Of a stretch of 64,000 nt of DNA, positions 9,233-19,185 are shown piece after piece. How positions within the stretch are numbered: the first letter of the stretch is position 1; every line of letters begins with the position of its first letter. The notes under the pieces are model-generated. The model saw nothing but the letters and a program-made list of their open reading frames with translations, had not been told where the DNA came from and searched no databases. Source of the DNA: Labyrinthula sp. Ha (Eukaryota; Sar; Bigyra; Labyrinthulida; Labyrinthulaceae); the NCBI GenBank assembly GCA_015227615.1, contig JAALGZ010000023.1, forward strand, positions 62,001-126,000, read 5' to 3'. The position numbers were made by a program, and so were the translations under genes.

Positions 9233-10531
9233 TTACTTGCGCTTCCTGTAGTCTTCGTTATGATAAGGTGGAAGGTGTGATGTTTTGAATTCAGTTGTTT
9301 GCTTCTGTTTGGGGGCTTTTTCTCTTAGAACGAATCTTCTTTTTATCATTTTAGATCTTAACTTCAATAGATCCAACTCTTTAACATCCAAAAGCATCTC
9401 ATCTACATTGAAATTAAACGCTTCTGGGACTTTTGATAATATCGCTTTTAAGATCTTCTTTCTGTTTCTATTCATCTGCTCTTTATTTAGGAATTTTAAA
9501 ATCTTCATTGCCTCATCCATGAACGTGTAAATCTGGTCTTCTGGAAGCATTTTCTTTGTCGGCCACTTTAATCCAGTTTGAAGTAAAAATATGCTTTTCG
9601 AACGTTCAGCTTTATAATAATTCTGTAGATGTTTTTTGAGATATTTCATAATTGAATGTGATTCCTTTATATTTACTCCTCTTTGCTGTAAGCTCTCAGT
9701 TACACCGCTTGAAATCAGGCTCAATATGTTCATTGGAACATTCGGCAGCGTGGTTTCCACTTCGTGCACAAAAGATTTGATCTCTTCGTATGTAAGTGAG
9801 GATAATTTCTTAGGAGGAGTGATATGAATAAGCGGGTATCCACGAGCTGTATGTGGAAATGCTGAACTCGGCATGTTGTGGGGCTCATAGTTATTCATAT
9901 GGAACTTTCTATCCACATAAGTACTTCCCGTGTCGGACCAGGGATCAATGCTGCTGTCTGCAGATGTTTGTTCTTCATCCTTCTTTGACTTTCCTGTGTA
10001 TTCAGACTTTCTTGAAGATGTCTTTGATTTGTAACTTTTTGCTCTAGAAAGGGTTGTAACCTTTGATGCTTTGGACGAACGAGATTTCTTTGTGAGAGTT
10101 GTGATCTGGCTTTGTGTATCTTCGTCTTGAGTTGTTGAACTTCTTGAAGTTAAATCTGATGTAGCTTTTGACTTGGCTACTGACTTTGTATCACCAGTTT
10201 CTTTAGCATCCTTAAGCCTTTCCTCCGCTTCAGTTATCTTGGCTAGCTTCTCTGCGATATCTTTTTGAATTACTTGCATCCTCTTCCTTTCCTTGATAAT
10301 AGCTTTGATATAGTCAAGGTCTTTAGGTCCATACTGTGCAGATCCGCCGCTGCTTCTTAGAGATTTTCTAGACGACCTTGTGGGAGTTTTCTCTGGGGAC
10401 GCAGTCTTTTGTGAAGATGTGCTTGGATTCTGCCTTTGATCGTCTTTTTTTATATTTTCTTGTGGATTACTCGGTTCCGTTTGATCTCTTAAAGGTTCAT
10501 TAGATGTTTTTTCTTTAGATTGAGGAGTCAT
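9233..10531 (-). CDS. Element A Gag
   Basis: About 432 residues from ATG at 10531, only 19 bases after the 5' LTR. The open frame extends back through the LTR, but this ATG is the first outside it. The N-terminal half is rich in Ser, Thr, Lys and Glu and predicted disordered (SKEKTSNEPLRD, TRSSRKSLRSSGG). The C-terminal half (from LSSLTYEEIKSFVHEVE) looks helical and capsid-like. No CCHC zinc knuckle is visible; the C-terminus is basic (DYRKRK). It ends in TAA followed by CTA, with the protease downstream in the same frame. Confidence 0.8.
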   Translation of the reverse strand: MTPQSKEKTSNEPLRDQTEPSNPQENIKKDDQRQNPSTSSQKTASPEKTPTRSSRKSLRSSGGSAQYGPKDLDYIKAIIKERKRMQVIQKDIAEKLAKITEAEERLKDAKETGDTKSVAKSKATSDLTSRSSTTQDEDTQSQITTLTKKSRSSKASKVTTLSRAKSYKSKTSSRKSEYTGKSKKDEEQTSADSSIDPWSDTGSTYVDRKFHMNNYEPHNMPSSAFPHTARGYPLIHITPPKKLSSLTYEEIKSFVHEVETTLPNVPMNILSLISSGVTESLQQRGVNIKESHSIMKYLKKHLQNYYKAERSKSIFLLQTGLKWPTKKMLPEDQIYTFMDEAMKILKFLNKEQMNRNRKKILKAILSKVPEAFNFNVDEMLLDVKELDLLKLRSKMIKRRFVLREKAPKQKQTTEFKTSHLPPYHNEDYRKRK

Positions 10532-10538
10532 CTGTACG

Positions 10539-10550
10539 TTACTCGAGTAA
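10539..10550 (-). other. Element A palindrome at the primer-binding position
   Basis: The 12 bases directly after the CA end of the 5' LTR read TTACTCGAGTAA, a perfect palindrome. A tRNA-complementary primer site would normally start TGG here. B and C have different palindromes at exactly the same place. Confidence 0.75.
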
Positions 10551-10787
10551 TGTCTTCGCTGGTATACCTTTGACTCTTTCTTCAATCGTACATATTGTGT
10601 GTTAACAGTTAAATATGACAGATATAAACGGCTAGAAATATAACAGAACCGGTATAAGTAGTATATTACAAGGGAGTACACACGGGGGTGTGCACATGGC
10701 CAATATAACAAGTACACATGCAGGTGTGCATTGGCTTCTATATCAACGAATATATCGCTAGAACGACTATCGCGTCCTTCGAGGACA
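10551..10787 (-). repeat. Element A 5' LTR
   Basis: A 237-bp copy of 2807-3043 with about five differences, bounded TG...CA. It is followed outside by gctg (10788-10791), the second copy of the target duplication. It should carry the promoter of element A, but I can define no TATA box or start site. Confidence 0.93.
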
Positions 10788-10791
10788 GCTG
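10788..10791. repeat. 4-bp target site duplication (gctg), right of element A
   Basis: Second copy of the duplication at 2803-2806. Element D coding similarity resumes immediately after it. Confidence 0.85.
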
Positions 10792-11784
10792 AAAAGGTCA
10801 ATCTCCAGGGAACAACTTTGAATCAAACAGAAAGCGGAAAGGTAGTTGTTGAATAGATGGAGAAAATAGAAATAGCTTAAAACAAAGTAAGAATAGAAAT
10901 AACGTAGTCGAGTAAATTGCTCCTTTCTAGCTATGATAAAAAACCTCTTCTGTTGTTTAATCGTCCCTCTAAAAGGTATGTCACGCTCTATATTTAATGA
11001 TAAAGTAGAAATCGTTACTGATAATGTTCAAGAGTAAGACAACAACCCTTGCTATTCTTAAGTGAAACTTTTAAAGTAAACAAGAAAATTTGATATATCA
11101 GAAGTAAAGAAATATACCCAATTACCTGTTCTTTTGAGCAGATCGGGTTCATACTAAAAATTAATCAGGCTGGATTGTGCGTTTACACCGACCCGAAAGC
11201 ACTGCCTATCGTATTAAAATCCCAGAAGATCCAAAAACTTACGTTTTTTGGAAGGATTACGTAGCTAAAGCATAAGATTGTAAAAAACCGAGCTAAGAGT
11301 TCTTTTAATTGGGCTTCAAAGATAATTTTGTCGCGGAAACTTTCATGAAATTAGCCAGTCAGGTCTAACAAGAAGAAGATGGAAAAATATTGGACCTGTG
11401 GAGAACGCATCTGACAATCTACAGTGAAGTGGATGGGTTTGATTTAATGTCTGATGATCAGTCAAATAGGCTGAAGCTGAAGGATATTGGATTTTCCTCG
11501 TTTCAAAGCAAGACATAAAACGACGTTAAACAAAGTAATTTAACAACGAAAAGACAGATTTACTTTGCAGTGAAGCACGATGGATATCTCGTAGCGATAG
11601 AGACAATATTTCCAGATGATTGACAAAGGCTAAAAGACAAATTGATCTTCCAAAACAACAGCTTTCTAAGCCCCTACTATAAAAACCAATAATGAAAAGG
11701 TTTATAAAGAAGGAGTTTATCAAAGGTCAAGGAAAATAATGGACGAGTGGAATTAAAACAAAAATTTAAAATAATCTATATAAG

Positions 11785-12400
11785 GGCAAGCAGTTAATTA
11801 TCCCACCGAGTTTAATCGCGGGAATATTGGCTGGTATACACGTAGCAAAAGGACACCATTCGTTGACGGAGGAATGGGTTTACTTGAGAAATTACTTTTT
11901 TTCACGGTTTATAAAATTCGGTGGTGGAGATTCTTCTAAAATTATTTAGCTCAAGCTCAGTACATTGTAACAGGACTTTTCGATTAATTTCAAGAATCTT
12001 TAACCTGACTCATTTGGTCGCCAACCACAGGAAAACATTGCATGTGGATTATCTCTACGTAAATAGTGTAGATTATGTTTTCGTGGTGGTCGATAGTTAT
12101 AAAAACAAGGTGCAACTCAACTTCTTGGAAATAACATCATCCAAAATGAAAGTGGATGTTTTATTGAAGTGGTATGCAAATTTTGGTATGGATCCTTACT
12201 TTTTGTTGGTCACCGACAATAGATCACATTTTGCAAACGATGTTCTTGAAGACTTTATACGGCGAGTCGGCTTCGAATCCTTCTTATTAAAAGCTTACTC
12301 TCTATGGATAAATGTGGCAACGGAGGCATCTAACTCCATGATTTTAAAACACATCCGATTTCAAGTCTAAAAATACACCATTCATGAAACCAAGTGGTTG
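11785..12400 (+). pseudogene. Element D integrase remnant
   Basis: The zinc-binding part survives as IIPPSLIAGILAGIHVAKGH. The core is best preserved at 11921-12370: LHVDYLYVNSVDYVFVV (first Asp), LLVTDNRSHFAND (second Asp; TDNG or TDRG in the relatives) and VATEASNSMIL (Glu). There are stops between the blocks. It is clearly homologous to the integrases of A and B. Confidence 0.85.
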
Positions 12401-12779
12401 CAGCAAATACGACTTTTGAGCTATTTGATCAGCAATAAGCTTTTGAGTAGAAGAAAAGGACAGATGTCTAACGAATTATTCCTGTTCACTAAGTTTGAAG
12501 CACCGTTTTTTTGAAGATTCCCAGAAACTCTCCCATGAGGGCGAACGAGTAATTTAAATCACATATGGATGTAAATAAACTCCTCGATGAGGCAAAGAAT
12601 ATTAGTTCTATTTTGGAAAAGAAATCCAAAAGGATCATTGAGCTGATTAAACTGGCTAGGCTAGTAGATAATAAAAAGAAATACAATAGACAAGGTCAAA
12701 TCTTTGAGTTCTTTCTCAAGAATTTTGTACTAGTCAGTATTAAAAAACTATCTTCACGCTATAAAAAAGGCGCATCAAC

Positions 12780-13069
12780 TGACTAGGACCCTACCAGGTT
12801 GTAGAAACCTTAAGTCACGATGTATATAAATTGGACAAATTGATCGAAAAAGAAAGAATTGCTCACGGATAGACAATATGATTTTATTCATATATTGAGT
12901 CAATGAGAAACTTGAAACTGTGACAAATATTTCTACAAAATTTTCATGCTATTGAAGTTACAAAAATGCAAATATCAAGCCAGATGGTGCGGATTTGAAG
13001 ACTAGAACAAGTGGTTAGACTTGAAAAGGTCATACAAAAACCTCCCAAAGCTTGTCTTTAAGTTCCTAG
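12780..13069 (+). pseudogene. Element D chromodomain remnant
   Basis: The translation shows LGPYQVVETLSHDVYKLD (matching IGPYQIIDILSSNVYLVE of A) and then KYQARWCGFED..NKWLDL, a decayed chromodomain lined up with FKIRWLGFEQDQDTWEP. Element B interrupts the sequence at 13069/13070. Confidence 0.6.
13066..13069. repeat. 4-bp target site duplication (ctag), left of element B
   Basis: The bases ctag recur at 22744-22747 directly outside the other LTR, defining the insertion of B into D. Confidence 0.85.
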
Positions 13070-13354
13070 TGGAACTGATCTGGTATTTTGACGTCAAATC
13101 AGTGGGCACTTATCTAGATAACGTATCAAGGCCTGACTTTTTGTATTCTTCTTCGTCTCTTTTTGTACTCTGGAATTCTGAACTGGTATACTTGTTTTTA
13201 TTGTCTTTTCTTTTTTGTGATTAATTCTTAATTGTTGGATTTCTCTCTTTGACCTTTTTGGCCGTTCTGCGTATCCAATCATATCACACTAACTGCCCAA
13301 TCATATAATATCACTATTTATAAAATCAAGGAAATACAAACTCATAACGATATA
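13070..13354 (-). repeat. Element B 3' LTR
   Basis: A 285-bp copy of 22459-22743. It starts TG on the plus strand; its other end is TA here and CA in the partner, one of the two visible differences. It contains an identical small open frame in both copies that is not a gene. Confidence 0.93.
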
Positions 13355-16300
13355 CCCCCCTCTTCCCATAAATGCGAGACTCCGCTCTGTCTAAGCACCG
13401 CCTGTATCCCAAGACTTCTCATATTTCCGTTTAGGTCAGTCCTGGTTCCAACGTGTAGCCACCCTTTCTGTAGTCCGCTGAGATTAGAAAATATCTCCAT
13501 TAGAACTGCATTATCCCCCATTACTCGCTTAATATCCCTTTTTATTGCCAACGGCTTCATTCCAGATCGCGTGCGATCTGCCAATATCACTTCCTGTTTT
13601 CTCAGTCCTTCTAATTCCAGAGATCCCGGAACATCGCGCCGCTTGAAGAAATACAATACTTCATGAGATCGCTGAAATATTTTTCCCAGCGCGCCTCTTA
13701 CTTTTCCGCGCGGCGTCATCTTTACCCAGGTCCAACTATGGACGGGCACATAATCAGCCGCTTTCATGTGTTCAAATGCCAAACGCAGCCTTCCTTGCGG
13801 AATCCATACTGCTGCATACTGCGGCCTTACTTCTTTTATCCCGAAGTCCATCCAATTTATACTTCCGCCTGAAATATCTTTCGCATCTTTCCAAGGCGGA
13901 TCGGCTAGAATTAGCGTAACTTCCGACAAATCCGATGCTCCTCGACTCCAGTCTTTATTGTATGGATCGAGCGCATACCACACTTTCTCCGGTGGCGCTA
14001 TACAGCACTTCAACGTGACCTCGCTTTCCTCAAAGAAGATCTCAAATATCCGACCAGCACTCTGGATTGCCGTAAGCTGTATTTTTCCGCCATACGATAT
14101 CAGATACCGCCACTTCGCATCCTGCTCAATTTGAAAGGGGATGTTCGTTAAAGTTTGCGGTGTTCTGGTCGGCTCCTCATGGCGCTCATACCTTATCCGA
14201 AAGCCATTTGCCTCCCATTCCGCTTCTTCATTCTGCTCAAATGCTACCACCATGGTACTTATCATCTTTTTATATGCGGCTAATTTTCTGCACAGTTTCG
14301 CCGCAGCCTTAACATAATCGGCCACCCGCTTTCTATGCTTTCGTAATTCTGCCGCATACTTTGGCGTGAATTCCTTCGATATTACTTCATTCGAAAGCGC
14401 AAGCGCCTGCCCGCAGTCGGAAAACCGTCTTATGCATCGAAATTCCGCGCGACTAATTTTTTCATCTGTCTTTCGCGCTTTCTCAATGTCCCAATGTTCT
14501 CCCCCTATCTCTTCAAGGTTCAGCCGCCCTAACTGCTGCTGTATATATCCTTGGATCATAGATATGCTTTTATGGGGAAGATACAATTGGTATTTATCGA
14601 AGCGGCCGATGCCAAACTTGAGCACCAGCTTCCTTATTTCCTGCTTTTCCGCTTTCGTCCATCCCTTCACCGAAGCTACCTTATACTCCTCTTCTGGTAG
14701 CTGCATTTTTACCCCGGACAAATATTTATGCCATCTCCGAAAATTCGGCACTCTTCTTATTACTCGGTCAACTCCATGCTCTGCCGTAACAAGCGATTGT
14801 TTTGCTCTCTTTCGCAACTTGTCCTGGCTTGGTCTGCGAGTTTTTGCCGATAAATGTTCCGTTAGTTTGTTCCGCACATCCTCGTACATTGTTTGAATAG
14901 GTTCCCAAGTGTTATCTTCATCACGAAAACCCCTCCATTTAACTTCCACTACGTATTCGGTTAAATGGGGATCGTATTTGACATCTCCGAAACCTGCTAC
15001 CTCCAGATGTTTAAAGTTTCCGACATAAACTTTCCTCAGCGCTTCTGACGGCACAAACCCGCTCGGCTCATAAAAGTACAACCGACTTCCGTGCACCTCT
15101 GCAGCTTTTCCGTCTAAAGTTTTTACCTTATAAACATTCTTTGAAACTACTTCTATAATCTGCGCCGGACCAGACCACTCCAGTGCTATCTTATCGCGCT
15201 CTCTTGGAGTGCCCTTCGATGATACTAAGCACCAGTCTCCTTCATTATATTGAAGTAGCGCTGGGTCAACGGCCGTCCTCTTCCTCTTACTATTCAATAC
15301 TTTCTGAAATTCTACATACTTAGCGACTTTTTCTTCATAGTCATCTAAGCGCTTCCTAAAAGCGGAACTTAACTTGTACAAAACATCGTCATCAATACCT
15401 ACCAGCATCCTGGCGCCGCCTCGGATCCTTTCTACTATTGGCGGCAGACCCGCAGGCTCAATATATTGGCGCTCCGGATTCACATACAAAAACAATTCGT
15501 ACGCCGTCGGAGCCTTTTTCCGACCGGGTATTTTCCGCGAGGGCATCGGTAACTCATTCATAGCGCCCTGAATTTTATTCAATATCTTCGGCCATTCATC
15601 CTCATTTAGCCGATATTCATTAACCAAACTCTTCAAGAAATTCAACACCTTTTTATTCACAACTTCAACCTCTCCGTTTGTCCAGCTCGCATAAGATACC
15701 GCAAAACTCTGAGAAAAACGAAGTTCCCTTCTAAGCATCGTCATCAATGAATTCGCAAAATGACTTCCGCGGTCCGTCACCAACGTAAAGTCCTTTTCCA
15801 ATTTATAGTTTGCCGCAAATCTATCAAGCGCTTCTATAACCGCCTGCGTATCCGGTGTTTTTGTATGTGTCAGTTGTGTGAACCTACTAAAAGCATCCGT
15901 TAATACTAAAATATGCCCCATTCGGTTCACATATAAGAAATCTGCAACTAACGTTTCGCGCGGCCGCCTGGCTCTTGTTACCAAGCTGTATGTTGTCTTA
16001 ATCGCTTTTGGGAGTCTTCGGCAATGTATGCAGTTGTCCCTGAATAGGTGGATTAATTCAACCATCTTCTTCCATGGTGTATCACCTCTTAGCGTTCGTT
16101 CCATAGCGGCGGGTATTCTCCATTCAAATTTAGCCGCCTCCGCTAAGTCCGCTTCTAGCGATCCGTGCTTATTTGCTAGATGTATGTGCACTACTTGCCG
16201 CTCTAACAGTGAAGGCGGCAAAATAATCTTTCCCGCCAACCTCTTTATCCTCGAGGTTCTAGTAATCATCTCTCTTTTCTGGGCGCTAATAACTTCCGCT

Positions 16301-17757
16301 TCTGTCAGCGGCGCCCAGTCGCCTTCAAAATACGGGTTGAATACTGATACCCTATATTTATCAAGCGACTTCAACGATGCATATATCTTCTTATCCATTT
16401 GTTGTTGTGGTCTCAAATGGTTGACCCTTACTGCTATATTTCTTATCTTCGCCGTCGTGCCATCCTCATCTTCCGACGTCGAATAAGTATCCGTCTCAAT
16501 ATAGCGCTCATTCCCGGTGTCGCTAATATCTGACGGAACTTCAGTCGGCCACGTCGCGAAGTCCTCTGTCAGCTGCTTCCATTCCTTTTCAGAGTATTCT
16601 TTCCGAATTTGCCGCTCTACTTCTTTCATAAGATCCGACGTTCCTTCTTTTTGCAGCGGTTTGCGCATAATGCGCCTAGTGATTTGTCGACAAGCTGTTA
16701 GCGCCGGTCGTACAAAATGCTTAGGCGCTACATCCATATCCAATGCTCCTATCCATTTCCTTCTCGTTGGGTGTAATAACTCGGGCGTCCAATCTTCAAA
16801 ATCTCTCTTGATTCTGAAGTAAAGATCGTCGTCACCGAGTAGCGAATCATTTCTTTCCGTATATATGGATAAAGCATCGAGTACCGCTTCCTGAAGCCAT
16901 TGCTTTATTTTCGCGTCAGTGTCTTGTCGACATTTCTTCGACACTCTTCTCAGGCGCTTTATCGCGCGCGGCAAGACGGGTATTTCTCTTTCCGTCTCCC
17001 ACGTCTGCACCTTTACTGTCCGTACAGCCGCTCCGACCTCACCGTCCGTCGGCGCCGCCCATCTCGTAAGCATATCCGCGAAAATGTTACTGTCTCCGTC
17101 GACGTGGTGAATATCCACCAAGACATGCTGCAAGATTACCATCCAGCGCTGCAGGCGGTTAAGATGTCCATGATTGATCTTTGAGCTGCCTCGCAATATA
17201 GCCTTCAGGTTGAGGTGATCTGTATAAACTTGCACCGCAGTCGGGTGGAATGGCAGCAAGTATGAAAGTTTATTAAAAGTTCGAATTATGGGATATAGTT
17301 CCTTGTGACATATACCCCATACAAGCTGACTAGCGTCAAATTTCCCGCTAAAAAACATCATCGGATAAACCGTCTTCTTCAACAAATCCTTTCCGCGCTC
17401 TTCTTGTCGCGCTTGGAATAGGATGGCGCTGTGATATTTATCCGACGCGTCGGTTACTAGGATCAAATCCATGTTCCGATCGTAATGCCGCAGGCGGGCT
17501 TTTGCCGCGCTTGCCAATCTTTGTTTGAAGCGCGCAAATGCCGCCTCTAATTCTTTGTTCCACAGAATCCGCTTCTTTTCTCTTAAAAGTTTCTTCTTCT
17601 TCCCCTTCATTTCCGGGTAAAACAACATGATTTTATCTCTAAGTTCCGCCATTTCGGGAACTGCCTGCGTCAACCATTGCGCCAAGTGTAAGAGTTTCGC
17701 TAACTCGTATACATATTCGGGCTTTGGGACGAGTAAGATTTTCTCATAGTATTTCTT
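13342..17757 (-). CDS. Element B RNase H, integrase, chromodomain, SANT/Myb-like and MT-A70 polyprotein
   Basis: About 1470 codons after the TAG at 17758-17760 (GGWNF, stop, KKYYEKIL). Domains in order: RT connection; RNase H (LILVTDASD, KELYPII, VYTDHLNLKAI, NIFADMLTRW); integrase with zinc-binding His pair (HIHLANKH) and CIHC, catalytic Asp (VADFLYVN), Asp (LVTDRGSHF) and Glu (NGEVEVVN); chromodomain (VEVKWRGFRDEDNTWEP); SANT/Myb-like module (GWTKAEKQEIRKLVLKFG ... QGYIQQQLGRL); and the MT-A70 domain with DPPW at 13891-13902 (LILADPPWKDAKD), YAAVWIPQG, HSWTWVKMTPRGKV and SHEVLYFFKRRDVPG. The stop codon lies inside the 3' LTR, so the last residues are encoded by the polypurine tract and LTR. 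The methyltransferase is part of the polyprotein here, which argues that it is a working piece of the element and not a neighbour. Confidence 0.93.
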   Translation of the reverse strand, partial: KKYYEKILLVPKPEYVYELAKLLHLAQWLTQAVPEMAELRDKIMLFYPEMKGKKKKLLREKKRILWNKELEAAFARFKQRLASAAKARLRHYDRNMDLILVTDASDKYHSAILFQARQEERGKDLLKKTVYPMMFFSGKFDASQLVWGICHKELYPIIRTFNKLSYLLPFHPTAVQVYTDHLNLKAILRGSSKINHGHLNRLQRWMVILQHVLVDIHHVDGDSNIFADMLTRWAAPTDGEVGAAVRTVKVQTWETEREIPVLPRAIKRLRRVSKKCRQDTDAKIKQWLQEAVLDALSIYTERNDSLLGDDDLYFRIKRDFEDWTPELLHPTRRKWIGALDMDVAPKHFVRPALTACRQITRRIMRKPLQKEGTSDLMKEVERQIRKEYSEKEWKQLTEDFATWPTEVPSDISDTGNERYIETDTYSTSEDEDGTTAKIRNIAVRVNHLRPQQQMDKKIYASLKSLDKYRVSVFNPYFEGDWAPLTEAEVISAQKREMITRTSRIKRLAGKIILPPSLLERQVVHIHLANKHGSLEADLAEAAKFEWRIPAAMERTLRGDTPWKKMVELIHLFRDNCIHCRRLPKAIKTTYSLVTRARRPRETLVADFLYVNRMGHILVLTDAFSRFTQLTHTKTPDTQAVIEALDRFAANYKLEKDFTLVTDRGSHFANSLMTMLRRELRFSQSFAVSYASWTNGEVEVVNKKVLNFLKSLVNEYRLNEDEWPKILNKIQGAMNELPMPSRKIPGRKKAPTAYELFLYVNPERQYIEPAGLPPIVERIRGGARMLVGIDDDVLYKLSSAFRKRLDDYEEKVAKYVEFQKVLNSKRKRTAVDPALLQYNEGDWCLVSSKGTPRERDKIALEWSGPAQIIEVVSKNVYKVKTLDGKAAEVHGSRLYFYEPSGFVPSEALRKVYVGNFKHLEVAGFGDVKYDPHLTEYVVEVKWRGFRDEDNTWEPIQTMYEDVRNKLTEHLSAKTRRPSQDKLRKRAKQSLVTAEHGVDRVIRRVPNFRRWHKYLSGVKMQLPEEEYKVASVKGWTKAEKQEIRKLVLKFGIGRFDKYQLYLPHKSISMIQGYIQQQLGRLNLEEIGGEHWDIEKARKTDEKISRAEFRCIRRFSDCGQALALSNEVISKEFTPKYAAELRKHRKRVADYVKAAAKLCRKLAAYKKMISTMVVAFEQNEEAEWEANGFRIRYERHEEPTRTPQTLTNIPFQIEQDAKWRYLISYGGKIQLTAIQSAGRIFEIFFEESEVTLKCCIAPPEKVWYALDPYNKDWSRGASDLSEVTLILADPPWKDAKDISGGSINWMDFGIKEVRPQYAAVWIPQGRLRLAFEHMKAADYVPVHSWTWVKMTPRGKVRGALGKIFQRSHEVLYFFKRRDVPGSLELEGLRKQEVILADRTRSGMKPLAIKRDIKRVMGDNAVLMEIFSNLSGLQKGWLHVGTRTDLNGNMRSLGIQAVLRQSGVSHLWEEGGISL
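13355..13367 (-). other. Element B polypurine tract
   Basis: On the minus strand GGGAAGAGGGGGG abuts the 3' LTR, the expected plus-strand primer. The methyltransferase reading frame runs through it. Confidence 0.8.
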
Positions 17758-19185
17758 CTAAAAATTCCACCCGCCATTCTGCAAAATCCGTCCGCAATAC
17801 TCAATACCCGTCGTAAATAGTATTGACTTTGTCGGGCTGATTCTTACCTTCCACCTTCGCAAATTGCGCAGAACATCTTCTAATATTCTGATGTAGCGCT
17901 TAAAATTCTTTGCGTGGATTAAGGTGTCATCTATCCATTGGACAATTCCGTTTCCTTCCTTATTATAATTTTCCGCCGCGATATGATCCACCATGCGCTG
18001 GTGAAAGAACACCGGCGTTGAGTGATATCCCATTGGCGCAAATTGCAATTGGAATACACCATAGGTGGTCATGAGATTGAAGTACTTTTTAGCGCGGTCG
18101 GTGATCGCTAACTGGTCAAACCCGCTTACAACGTCTAGGCATCCGTAAAATCGCGCCGGCGCTGTGTTAACTAGCTGCGTCTCAAGTATGGGGAGTATAT
18201 TCACATCCCTATGCAACACCTTGTTGACTGCAACCAAGTCCAACACCATGCGCCAAGTATTATTTTTCTTTGGGACGGCGAAAACAACCGAACCGTAAAT
18301 CGCTTGTCGGATTTTCTTCGCCATACCCTTCTCGACCATACCGTCTAGTTTCTCTTTTACAAACTCCGCCTTTCCAGGCCCTAATGGTCGCGGCGCCGGC
18401 ATCTTGAATTCTGCGCCCTCTATCGGCACAACGTCCATGGGCGGCAAAAGGCTGATTCCTATTTGCGACGCGCTTGTTGCGAAAACGTCCTCATACTTAA
18501 GGCATAAATTCATGAGCTGGGCGCGCTGGTCTTCGTTAGCGTCGCCGGCAGCTTCTACCATTTTTGTTATAGCTTCGCGTATTTCCGCCTTCTCGACCTC
18601 TGGCTGATAGAGCGCATTTCCCTCAGGAAGCATCAACTGCTCTAGATTATCTTCGTCAACCACATCCTTATTTTGTTTTAGATGTATGGTCTCTCCGAAG
18701 GGTATTCCTTCCGCGTTCCCGTCGCGCAAGCGTCTGCTAAAATCAATCGATGCTGCGCGGATGGACGGAACGTCGCTAAAGACTTCCATTTTACCGCCCG
18801 TTAGTCTTCTAACCATCGCCGCTATGCGCAGCCTGGGCAACCTCAACCCCGTCAAAAATTGTACATTCTTTGACTTCTGGCGGTTAAGTTCCTGCGCCCT
18901 TAAATTTTTCGTAAAGACAAAATATGATTTTACCGACAGCATCCCTTCGGCGTCTTCATCTATCATTTTTATAATTTCAGCTAAAGTATATCCATATTCC
19001 GCGAAGTTAGAAATTGAACCAAGTATTAAATTTAAGTTCAACCCAACTATAAACATATCATATACTCCAGAAAGTTGTCCAAGTTCCTCTGACATCAGCG
19101 CTCTTACAACTGCGGCGCCATCAGCAAAGCAACTTCGACAAACCTTCAGGCACACGGGACCGCTTTCCGCCCCGCTGCCGACTTC
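17758..19185 (-). CDS. Element B protease-RT linker and reverse transcriptase
   Basis: The frame is open between two TAG codons. The first ~200 residues are a linker without known motifs. The polymerase then shows VVFAVPKKNNTWRMVLDL, the first Asp in CLDVVSGFDQL, QFAPMGYHSTPVFF, and the active-site box VQWIDDTLIHA (WIDD at 17926-17937). It ends at CGRILQNGGWNF followed by TAG, where element A has GQWNFSPAFFEKIL without a stop. The first possible start (GTG at 19155) is weak, so expression as a Gag-Pol readthrough product is more likely than independent initiation. Confidence 0.92.
   Translation of the reverse strand, partial: EVGSGAESGPVCLKVCRSCFADGAAVVRALMSEELGQLSGVYDMFIVGLNLNLILGSISNFAEYGYTLAEIIKMIDEDAEGMLSVKSYFVFTKNLRAQELNRQKSKNVQFLTGLRLPRLRIAAMVRRLTGGKMEVFSDVPSIRAASIDFSRRLRDGNAEGIPFGETIHLKQNKDVVDEDNLEQLMLPEGNALYQPEVEKAEIREAITKMVEAAGDANEDQRAQLMNLCLKYEDVFATSASQIGISLLPPMDVVPIEGAEFKMPAPRPLGPGKAEFVKEKLDGMVEKGMAKKIRQAIYGSVVFAVPKKNNTWRMVLDLVAVNKVLHRDVNILPILETQLVNTAPARFYGCLDVVSGFDQLAITDRAKKYFNLMTTYGVFQLQFAPMGYHSTPVFFHQRMVDHIAAENYNKEGNGIVQWIDDTLIHAKNFKRYIRILEDVLRNLRRWKVRISPTKSILFTTGIEYCGRILQNGGWNF

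Larger units (their letters stand above)
2807..10787 (-). mobile_element. Ty3/Gypsy chromovirus A with MT-A70 methyltransferase, 7981 bp
   Basis: Complete LTR retrotransposon on the minus strand. Order in its own direction: 5' LTR (10551-10787), palindromic primer-site region, gag, protease, linker, reverse transcriptase, RNase H, integrase, chromodomain, SANT/Myb-like module, MT-A70 methyltransferase, polypurine tract, 3' LTR (2807-3043). The two 237-bp LTRs differ at about five positions by eye, so the insertion is fairly recent. The coding part is not intact: stops at 9233 (TAA), 8810 (TAG) and 8297 (TGA), and frame changes near 7480, 6590 and 4535. It is probably immobile on its own. It sits inside element D in the opposite orientation. 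Confidence 0.93.
10792..13069 (+). mobile_element. Element D, middle fragment (RNase H, integrase, chromodomain)
   Basis: Continuation of the old plus-strand element between insertions A and B. It starts with the RT-RNase H connection (EKVNLQG...), has an RNase H trace near 11165-11250 (VYTDPKALPIVLKSQ, matching IYTDHRALLSVV of A), an integrase (about 11785-12400) and a decayed chromodomain (about 12780-13069). It ends at ctag, the target duplication of element B. Confidence 0.85.

Noticed and set aside
13766-16822. Several plus-strand open frames of 60-202 codons
   Set aside because: They are antisense shadows of the G+C-rich element B coding sequence and have no recognisable domains.
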